Shown piece by piece: positions 1 through 5,492 of a DNA stretch of 5,492 nucleotides. Source of the stretch: Desulfobacterales bacterium (GTDB lineage Bacteria; Desulfobacterota; Desulfobacteria; Desulfobacterales; Desulfobacteraceae); contig JAKSBO010000434.1 in the NCBI GenBank assembly GCA_022361095.1, positions 1 through 5,492 of the forward strand. Reading direction: 5' to 3'. The stretch's first letter is position 1. The number at the start of each line of letters is the position of its first letter. The notes under the pieces are model-generated. The model was not told the DNA's origin, did not search any database, and worked only from the letters and a program-made list of their open reading frames with translations. The position numbers and the translations under genes are program-made.

Positions 1-1
1 A

Positions 2-709
2 GGGTATATCTTTGCCGTTGAAATTCATCGGCTTCTCAGGGCGGGGTTGGATATAGTGGACAGGATACACCTTTTGGAAATCGCCTGCGCCATGCAGGTG
101 CTCAGGAGCCTGGGGGTACAGACTTCGCGGATCACGAATAGAGAGTTCAAAGTCCCATGGCCGGGATACCGGCTGGCTGTATCAGCCCCGGCCGATGATC
201 GGCCTGATATCCGGAGGTTATCCCAAGTCAGTGTAAAAACCATGGAGAAACAAATTTACCAGAGCCTTCGCAGTCATCATGTGACCCTTCCCGAGGATGC
301 CGAAGACCAAAGGAAGATACTCAACCAGGCGGACAAATCCTACGGGGGAAAATTATTCATCGGTTTGTCTAAACGTATCGGGCTCATGATTCCCAAGATG
401 GGGCCGGGGGCCCGGTTTGTACTTAATGAAAAAATTCTCAGATTTCTTGTGGTTACCTCTGTTCCCCTGGGGGGACGATACACCCTTGATACCTTTAAGC
501 ATATCCTTGAAAACAGGCACGGGCTGGTCCTTGATGCAGACGGGCTGGACCGGGCCGGACAATGGATGAACGGCATCGGCCTGTATCTTCCTGCGGACAC
601 GGACCAATGGCTGCAGCATATGCTTGAAGCGGCCGGTTTTCTCATCCAATTGTCGGATTCCTGCGCCTTGGTTTCTAACCCTGCCGAAGATACTGAGAAA
701 GAGGTATAA
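2..709 (+). CDS. C-terminal part of an uncharacterised defence-operon protein (possibly DptG-like), 5' end outside window
   Basis: The frame is open from the window edge (codon at 2-4) to TAA at 707-709, giving 235 residues with no N-terminus. A TTG at 47 is only an internal Leu, because the frame continues upstream with sensible protein sequence. No catalytic motif is visible. Visible residues 1-45 are helical and amphipathic (HRLLRAGLDIVDRIHLLEIA). After about residue 60 comes an Arg/Lys-rich helical section, and from about residue 139 an RFVLNEKILRFLVV segment starts a compact C-terminal domain that ends near LSDS (218-220). The last part has the feel of a winged-helix domain, and its end loosely recalls the SDS-containing C-terminus of DptG, the small partner between DptF and DptH. 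That link is from memory and weak. The stop lies 2 bases before the next start, so the two genes are surely co-transcribed and translationally coupled, which supports a shared complex. It could equally be the partner protein of another modification-dependent defence system. Confidence 0.85.
   Translation, partial: GYIFAVEIHRLLRAGLDIVDRIHLLEIACAMQVLRSLGVQTSRITNREFKVPWPGYRLAVSAPADDRPDIRRLSQVSVKTMEKQIYQSLRSHHVTLPEDAEDQRKILNQADKSYGGKLFIGLSKRIGLMIPKMGPGARFVLNEKILRFLVVTSVPLGGRYTLDTFKHILENRHGLVLDADGLDRAGQWMNGIGLYLPADTDQWLQHMLEAAGFLIQLSDSCALVSNPAEDTEKEV
698..704 (+). promoter_or_regulatory. Ribosome binding site of the giant gene
   Basis: AAAGAGG lies inside the last codons of the upstream gene, 7 bases before the ATG at 712. 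It is a good Shine-Dalgarno match at normal spacing and fixes the start of the 1167-codon frame. The upstream TAA (707-709) sits between this site and the ATG, as expected for coupled translation. Confidence 0.75.
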
Positions 710-711
710 TT

Positions 712-3700
712 ATGCATTTTTTTGCCCTGACTGTTCGTAACCATATTGTGGACCTGGTACAAAAAATCCGCGAAAGCCAAAACGGTAGCCGGAAAACCAT
801 TGTCATGGTCCCGGCCATGCCCCAAAAAACATTGATGGAAATTGCCGATGCGGTCTCTATCTTTTTTGTCAAAACACCAGACGTTGAGCTCACCCTTAAA
901 ATCGCAAAGGTATTGACTGACAGTTGGGAAACCAATGCCAGGGAAAGAGCACGGACCGGGGGCTGGCTGGATGATAAGGGGAATCTGACCTTTTACAGAA
1001 ATATCACGGCCGAAGATGACAAATTTTCTTTAGTTATCCTTTGCGGGGCCGACCGGGTGACCGATGCCGCCAGCCTTGCAGACTTTCACTCCTGCGATCC
1101 CCAATTGATCTGGGAATCAAAAATGAGGGCCAGCTTTGGTAACTGGATAGAACCGAAGCTGAAAAGTACAGGCATCAGCCGGTATGAACGCTCAGATATA
1201 AAAAATTTTGATCGCCTGCTTTTGCCCCTGATTAAATCAGGGCGTGGGGATATTCTTCAGATCAGCGACTGGTTGGAACGTCTTGACCTAACTCCGGCAA
1301 ACAATATATCCGACGCATTGAAAATCGTATTGGGCAGCATGGAAAATTTCGGCCTGCCTTTATTTACCAGCTTTCCCATAAATAAAAAGAACAAGCAGCT
1401 GACCCCATACATCAATCGGGCTACGGAATCTTTTAATTACACCCTGTTCCTTGACCCGGGGAAACGCAAAAAAGCTCTGGATACAGTTGATGCACTTATA
1501 AATGCGCTGGAAGAAGGAGACGATACCGGCCTTCCCCTGGAAGAAGATACTGTGAAGGGGGACTATCCCTCAGGGAAGGATATGATCCTCGGTCTTAGAA
1601 GGTTTATAGAATTCGATGATCGAGAGGAAAGGAAGAAACTAACCCACAGCGATTTTGTTGTTATCATGGACCGGATTTTAAAATTCAAGCGCCCCTCGGA
1701 AGTCAAAAAAAAATCAAAGGGAAGAAAAAAACTGGCCGGAGGCCCAGTGGATGTTTTCTTGACCGCCATTTGGAGCGCTTTGAAAGAATTTTATTCCGAA
1801 AAGTCATTTGATCCTGAACAAAAAATAATTGCCATACACCTTAAAACGGACAACTTCAAACATGATACCGACAGCAACGATGACGACGGCAGTGAAAGTG
1901 CCAAGGACAAAACAGATCTTGCTAAACAGTATTTGATTCGGTTAATCGGGGGGATTGACGAGATTCTTCCCGGTCAATTGGCACTAACCTATGGGGATGA
2001 TCCCCCTATCAACGTCACCTGCGCATTGACCGCACCGGACATTGTATGTACTTACTGCAAAGCAGCTGAACCTGCCCTTGAATTTTCCGTCTACTTTGAA
2101 AAATCCGGAGACAATACCAAGGATTTTAGGCGTAAATTTGCCTGGCGCTTGCCCGAACACCATATGTATAGGCTCTCTTCCGAACTTATCCTTAGGGCTG
2201 ATCAGGCCATGGAAGAGGACTCCTCATTGTACAAACTGCCTTCGTTTCATTTGGCCTATTATGAAGAATTGCTGCGGGCTAGTTCCGATGAGGAGATTTG
2301 TCGGGTCCTACTCCACTGTATTCGGGATGAAAGGAATCTTAAGTCGGTATTTACCAATCTATTGAGTGATGCTTGGTTGAAGGTAGATGATCCGATTCTA
2401 CCCAGGCTCAAACACTTGGCAAGGGAGTACGAAAAATATATCCGGGAGGTTGCCGATAAGGGCATATTTTCTATCATCGCCAAAGGAGTCTCGCCCTGGA
2501 GAGATCTTTGGAAAGCCTATGTTGACATATTTGAAGAAATCAAAAAGATAGACAATCCCAGAAGCTCAATTTCAGCCGGAATGCTCGTACGTGCTTTTCT
2601 GGTGATCCAACCGCGCTCTCAGAACTATGCGGATTCATGGCATGCGGATATTTTCGAGACCTCCGGTGTTGCTACCATCCTTCACCCCGCTGTCATTGAA
2701 ATGTTGGAAGCCCAAGTAGTCTATCAGGCCAGGTGTTTTAACTATGCCGTAAATAAAGAATTATGCACCACAACGCCCAAAGCGGCTTTTAAAGCTTATG
2801 TCTGGAGAGCCTTGACGGATTTTTCTACCATTCAATCCCCACTGACCGGATTGCTTCAGGATATCCGGGGTAATATAGATACCAATGTGCGGGGCAGGGA
2901 ATTGATTCATCGCATCGGCTCTCCAGAAGCCTCGGAAGCGCCTTTATCCACCCGGATCCTAAAGCCCTACCAGGAAAATTTGGATGATAACGGAACGCTC
3001 AACGATTCTGAAATTTTCCAAGAAACCAGTGAGTCCCGATTGCTCCTGCGTTTGATGCAGGATTATTTTGATCTTCATCCCCATGCCAGAGATGGACTGA
3101 GCCTGTCGGTTTTCAGGAATAAAGACATTCAGCCGGTAATCGCTGCCGTTCATGCCTATTTAACTATTTTATCAAAAGAACCCACGGTAACTCGCAAGAA
3201 TAAACGGTATGTTTTAAGCCCGGATAGACGGCTTCCCTATGCCATCAGTGTGACTCTTTTTACAGAGTCTAACGATGATACTGATGTTGCCGGATGGATC
3301 GAACAATGGAGAGATCGCTGGGAGGCTGCTGAAACAGAGAAAAAATACCGATTCTACCGGCAATGCCGTTTTTCCATTGCCCACCGTGTTGTGGAAAAAA
3401 ATGAAGGCTCTTCGTTGCAGAAATTGATCAATGAACAGTTTGAGACGGATATTATGGTCATGTACAACTTCATAGGGGCCGGATCCGGTGCTGCCGACAC
3501 CTTTGAAAATGTGGAACAATTTGATATTCGGCACAGGGATCTGAAATTCCCCATTCTGGAAAAGGCCTGTTGCATGATTAACAACCCTAGTACCATTTTT
3601 AAAAGGAGTCGAGTCATCAGCAACCGGCAGTTTGTTTTAGGGGCCTACCATGCCAACCTGCTCCACGGACTGAGCACAAAATCGGCACAGGAAGGTACAT

Positions 3701-4215
3701 TGGTCATTGGAACTGGGGATTTCACCCCCTGGCGGTCGGTGATGGACGTCCTTCATAAAAAAGCGGAATGGGTTATCTGCATAGACCCCAACATGGATGA
3801 CCGCCTGATCAAAAGTCCAGCCAACGATCCAAGTAAAGAAAGGGAAATCATTGGATTTGGTTCCGGTGTCGGTACCCACGGCGGGGATAATTACACCATC
3901 TCTACGGAACAATTTTCATTGGCGGACATCGGCAGCAGACTTGGTTATTCCATCCGATCCCTTTATGGAAAAAGCACGGGCTGGGATCAGACTGAATGCA
4001 ATCGGATTGCCCAGGGCATTCTGGCCGTGGCCCGGGAACTTTCAGGCCTTTCCCTTGTCCGGGCCACCGGTGCAGCGGACCAATATGTTCGTGATTTTTT
4101 GGCATATTGTTTATCCCGAAAAATGCTTAAAGCAGATGACTCAGTGCTCTGCGAGTCCCTGATTTCCCTTGATGCCTATCGCCATTGGTTTGATCTATCT
4201 GAAGAAAACCAGTGA
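712..4215 (+). CDS. Giant DptH-like defence protein, N-terminal 1167 residues, ended by in-frame TGA
   Basis: ATG at 712 with AAAGAGG upstream, 2 bases after the preceding gene's stop. The product is soluble, with no signal peptide or membrane segment. Residues 1-130 have an alternating strand-helix look (KTIVMVPAMPQKTLMEIADA; SLVILCGADRVTDA), resembling a nucleotide-binding-type fold without a visible P-loop. A Lys/Arg-rich patch lies at about 324-345 and an Asp-rich loop at about 386-402. A long helical region follows to about 980. The last part (about 995-1160) is the most family-like: GTGDFTPWRS, WVICIDP, REIIGFGSGVGTHG, NYTISTE, ELSGLSLV and SLDAYRHWF. I associate such blocks with the region before the nuclease-like and HerA ATPase parts of DptH-type proteins, the putative motor subunits of phosphorothioation-dependent restriction (recall, not a search). 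The frame stops at TGA 4213 but stays open beyond it, so this is probably a truncated or split form of a protein of more than 1590 residues. Another large HerA-containing defence protein is the main alternative. Confidence 0.8.
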   Translation: MHFFALTVRNHIVDLVQKIRESQNGSRKTIVMVPAMPQKTLMEIADAVSIFFVKTPDVELTLKIAKVLTDSWETNARERARTGGWLDDKGNLTFYRNITAEDDKFSLVILCGADRVTDAASLADFHSCDPQLIWESKMRASFGNWIEPKLKSTGISRYERSDIKNFDRLLLPLIKSGRGDILQISDWLERLDLTPANNISDALKIVLGSMENFGLPLFTSFPINKKNKQLTPYINRATESFNYTLFLDPGKRKKALDTVDALINALEEGDDTGLPLEEDTVKGDYPSGKDMILGLRRFIEFDDREERKKLTHSDFVVIMDRILKFKRPSEVKKKSKGRKKLAGGPVDVFLTAIWSALKEFYSEKSFDPEQKIIAIHLKTDNFKHDTDSNDDDGSESAKDKTDLAKQYLIRLIGGIDEILPGQLALTYGDDPPINVTCALTAPDIVCTYCKAAEPALEFSVYFEKSGDNTKDFRRKFAWRLPEHHMYRLSSELILRADQAMEEDSSLYKLPSFHLAYYEELLRASSDEEICRVLLHCIRDERNLKSVFTNLLSDAWLKVDDPILPRLKHLAREYEKYIREVADKGIFSIIAKGVSPWRDLWKAYVDIFEEIKKIDNPRSSISAGMLVRAFLVIQPRSQNYADSWHADIFETSGVATILHPAVIEMLEAQVVYQARCFNYAVNKELCTTTPKAAFKAYVWRALTDFSTIQSPLTGLLQDIRGNIDTNVRGRELIHRIGSPEASEAPLSTRILKPYQENLDDNGTLNDSEIFQETSESRLLLRLMQDYFDLHPHARDGLSLSVFRNKDIQPVIAAVHAYLTILSKEPTVTRKNKRYVLSPDRRLPYAISVTLFTESNDDTDVAGWIEQWRDRWEAAETEKKYRFYRQCRFSIAHRVVEKNEGSSLQKLINEQFETDIMVMYNFIGAGSGAADTFENVEQFDIRHRDLKFPILEKACCMINNPSTIFKRSRVISNRQFVLGAYHANLLHGLSTKSAQEGTLVIGTGDFTPWRSVMDVLHKKAEWVICIDPNMDDRLIKSPANDPSKEREIIGFGSGVGTHGGDNYTISTEQFSLADIGSRLGYSIRSLYGKSTGWDQTECNRIAQGILAVARELSGLSLVRATGAADQYVRDFLAYCLSRKMLKADDSVLCESLISLDAYRHWFDLSEENQ
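1705..1713 (+). repeat. A9 homopolymer inside the giant gene
   Basis: Nine adenines encode three Lys codons in phase, followed at 1725-1731 by an A7 run, within the Lys/Arg-rich patch. Runs of this length can cause polymerase slippage or length variation. The frame is intact here. Confidence 0.9.
4213..4215 (+). other. Single in-frame TGA interrupting a continuous DptH-like frame
   Basis: The codons before it encode SLDAYRHWFDLSEENQ and those after it encode PDLMWIQAKLGNDHRF in the same phase. The frame then continues for 425 codons to the window edge without another stop. One base change (CGA Arg or TGG Trp to TGA) would account for it. The following base is C, and TGAC is known from E. coli work as a poorly terminating tetranucleotide. 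TGA is otherwise absent from about 1590 in-frame codons while TGG is common, which argues against genome-wide recoding. It could be a nonsense mutation, a sequencing error, programmed readthrough or a true gene split. Confidence 0.9.
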
Positions 4216-4350
4216 CCGGACTTGATGTGGATCCAGGCAAAATTAGGAAACGATCACCGGTTCTGCATAAGTATGAATCTCATTGAATGTAAAATGGGCA
4301 ATGATCCTTCCGGTTATACAGGAAAGGCAATTTCACAAATTGAAAACGGA
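4216..4350 (+). other. PD-(D/E)XK nuclease-like core immediately after the TGA
   Basis: Pro-Asp is encoded at 4216-4221. Then come 21 residues forming two apparent strands (LMWIQAKL; RFCISMNLIECK), with Glu at 4285-4287 and Lys at 4291-4293 giving ECK. A helix with Gln at 4336 follows (AISQIENGLNVL). The order D, then E-x-K at the end of a hydrophobic strand, then a Gln-bearing helix is the usual layout of PD-(D/E)XK nucleases. Asp and Glu/Lys would bind metal and catalyse phosphodiester cleavage. The assignment is by motif only. Confidence 0.5.
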
Positions 4351-5492
4351 TTGAATGTTTTGGTCCCCGGGTTTATGCCTCAGAGTGAAGACGATGATGC
4401 TTTAGAAGATGATCGACCGGATCGTCGGCATTGGTGGATGCAACTGCACCGGCTCATTGCCTGCCGGGGACAAATCGGAAAACACCTGGAACCCGAAGTT
4501 CTTACTGCGTTGGAAAAATTGGCCGAAGGGTATTACGACATTGAATGGAATGCTTCCATATTTACATTTAAATTAGATCGGGATTTGGACATTAAAAGAA
4601 CGGGCTATTGGCAGCCCAATGAAGATATAACCGCTGAAATTTATACCATTGGCGGAGAATTTGTCCGTAGTTTAGCTACCGCCGCCCCGAATGATGCCGT
4701 CGTAAACTGGCAGGATTTGGCAAACCAGGGAGACCAATTAAATTTGGAGGATAGTGATGCCAATGTCGATCAATGGGATGAAGACGACTCCTACTGGGAA
4801 ATGGAAGATGTATTTGATGAAGAGCCGGAGGACGATATTTTAGAGTTACAACCCAGGGTAAAAACAAAGATAGAGAATCAAGAAGAACCGACGGACCACA
4901 TTTACCCGGATCCAATAGGTCCGGGGCCTGACGAAAGTCTTGAAATTAGGCAGGGCAATGAGAGCGAATATGACGCATCGCCAGTTACCGTTGACGTGTC
5001 CGAAAAAGAATGGGACCGTGTTTTTCTGGGAACAACTATCCCCGAAGGACGGCCTGTTTATTGGGAATTTGGACATAATGATTTGCCTAACAGGCATATG
5101 CTTATCTTTGGGTCGTCCGGGCAGGGGAAAACCTATGCCATCCAATGTATACAATGCGAAATGGTTAAGTTTAGACAAAAGAGCTTAATTATTGATTATA
5201 CTAATGGTTTTTTGCCGGACCAGCTTGAATCGGAAACCAATGAATTGGTGACGCCAAAACAATATGTGGTTTCAAATGATCCGTTGCCCATAAATCCTTT
5301 TCTACCCCAGGTATCTGACCATGGGGGAATAGTTATCAAGCAATCCGCCAATGATGTGGCCAAGAGAATTGCCAGCCTGTTTAACGCCGTATACAAAATT
5401 GGAGATCAGCAATACAGCGTCCTACATAGAGCTATAATGGACGGGGTTGAAAGTCTCAAAGAGCAGATGAATCTTGAACAAATGCTGGCAAT
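4225..5492 (+). CDS. C-terminal DptH-like part: nuclease remnant, acidic linker, HerA/FtsK-type ATPase (3' end outside window)
   Basis: The frame is open from 4216 to the window edge. ATG 4225 is the first Met after the TGA, with only a weak GGA 4 bases upstream. If translation starts there, it would depend on reinitiation from the preceding stop and would drop the PD half of the nuclease motif. Other in-frame ATGs (4273, 4294) have no better site, so the natural product may instead be the continuation of the upstream protein. In order: the ECK motif and helix; an α/β-looking region (about 4440-4680); a strongly acidic linker (4741-4854); then VFLGTTIPEGRPVYWEFGH and the P-loop GSSGQGKT (5110-5133). 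The next strand, SLIIDYTNGF (5182-5211), matches the Asp-containing strand of HerA/FtsK ATPases. Walker B, the arginine finger and the stop lie beyond the window. HerA-type ATPases form hexameric rings that move along double-stranded DNA. The stretch from YWEFGH to the later LPINPF strongly recalls DptH. Confidence is high for coding and ATPase identity, lower for the start. Confidence 0.75.
   Translation, partial: MWIQAKLGNDHRFCISMNLIECKMGNDPSGYTGKAISQIENGLNVLVPGFMPQSEDDDALEDDRPDRRHWWMQLHRLIACRGQIGKHLEPEVLTALEKLAEGYYDIEWNASIFTFKLDRDLDIKRTGYWQPNEDITAEIYTIGGEFVRSLATAAPNDAVVNWQDLANQGDQLNLEDSDANVDQWDEDDSYWEMEDVFDEEPEDDILELQPRVKTKIENQEEPTDHIYPDPIGPGPDESLEIRQGNESEYDASPVTVDVSEKEWDRVFLGTTIPEGRPVYWEFGHNDLPNRHMLIFGSSGQGKTYAIQCIQCEMVKFRQKSLIIDYTNGFLPDQLESETNELVTPKQYVVSNDPLPINPFLPQVSDHGGIVIKQSANDVAKRIASLFNAVYKIGDQQYSVLHRAIMDGVESLKEQMNLEQMLA
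4741..4854 (+). other. Acidic low-complexity linker between nuclease-like and ATPase parts
   Basis: In the 40 codons 4741-4860, 18 are Asp or Glu and only one (Arg, just after the stretch) is basic, with several Trp and Tyr among them (DQWDEDDSYWEMEDVFDEEP). It continues into a Pro/Gly/Glu-rich segment up to about 4980 before the ordered ATPase begins. It is probably a flexible or DNA-mimicking tether. An acidic stretch could block the DNA path until the complex assembles, but that is speculation. Confidence 0.7.
5110..5133 (+). other. Walker A (P-loop) of HerA/FtsK-type ATPase
   Basis: GSSGQGKT fits GxxGxGKT exactly and follows a short hydrophobic strand (HMLIF), as in additional-strand (ASCE) P-loop ATPases. 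Lys at 5128-5130 and Thr at 5131-5133 would bind the phosphates and magnesium of ATP. The Asp of the next strand (5194-5196, in IIDYTNGF) takes the place of the D-x-x-G-E motif typical of HerA, but with Asn-Gly-Phe instead of Gly-Glu-Phe/Tyr. Confidence 0.9.

Noticed and set aside
401..413. GGGCC-GGG-GGCCC hairpin as a terminator
   Set aside because: It lies inside a clear reading frame, has only a 5-base stem and no T-run follows.
340..825. Minus-strand frames opposite the first gene and the start of the giant gene
   Set aside because: They lie opposite two well-supported + strand genes with a good ribosome site and coupling; their compositions look like antisense shadows.
4225..4227. A strong independent start for the downstream part
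   Set aside because: Only a weak GGA 4 bases upstream is present, and other ATGs (4273, 4294) lack any Shine-Dalgarno, so a normal independent gene start is not supported, though coupled reinitiation cannot be excluded.
4213..4275. Selenocysteine at the TGA
   Set aside because: No convincing bacterial SECIS hairpin at the usual distance. Only a 5-base ACCGG/CCGGT pairing spans 4215-4261, and a GGTTCTGC stretch lies over 40 bases away, too far. The site is not a known redox position.
4676..5188. Small frames on both strands in the region after the TGA
   Set aside because: The + frame 1 product carries a recognisable P-loop and linker across this region, so the other frames are shadows.
712..5492. 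Alternative genetic code with TGA as Trp or Gly
   Set aside because: TGA occurs once in about 1590 in-frame codons while TGG (Trp) and GGN (Gly) are frequent, so a reassigned code is unlikely.

Overview
The window reads entirely on the + strand and is packed with coding sequence. It looks like the middle of a phage-defence operon in a Gram-negative-type bacterium of roughly balanced base composition. The protein style and the G+C-leaning but mixed codon use would suit a deltaproteobacterium such as the Desulfobacterales, but that is only an impression. TGG is used for Trp throughout, so the standard bacterial code applies.

Layout: (1) 2-709 is the 3' part of a gene that begins before the window. 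It encodes an uncharacterised protein with a helix-rich, winged-helix-like C-terminus and could be a DptG-like partner. (2) Two bases later, behind a good Shine-Dalgarno site, a 1167-codon frame (712-4215) encodes a very large protein. (3) That frame ends at a single TGA (4213-4215), and the same frame then stays open from 4216 to the window edge at 5492. The part after the TGA carries a PD...ECK nuclease-like motif, an acidic linker and a HerA/FtsK-type P-loop (GSSGQGKT). Together, the two parts look like one giant defence ATPase resembling DptH, the HerA-like component of the DNA phosphorothioation-dependent restriction system DptFGH (DndFGH).

The most notable feature is the TGA. It lies one codon before the Pro-Asp of the presumptive PD-(D/E)XK nuclease core, inside what reads like one continuous domain. 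The gene may be broken by a nonsense mutation, read through (TGAC is a weak stop context), or divided into two coupled polypeptides. If translation restarts at the first ATG after the stop (4225), the second polypeptide lacks the PD half of the motif.

If intact, the upstream protein and the giant ATPase-nuclease would probably form one restriction complex. In this family the modification genes (dndBCDE or a methyltransferase) would be expected nearby, but none are in the window, so the exact system type is not settled. No RNA genes, mobile elements, CRISPR arrays or convincing terminators were seen, and no stretch over 300 bases lacks coding sequence.
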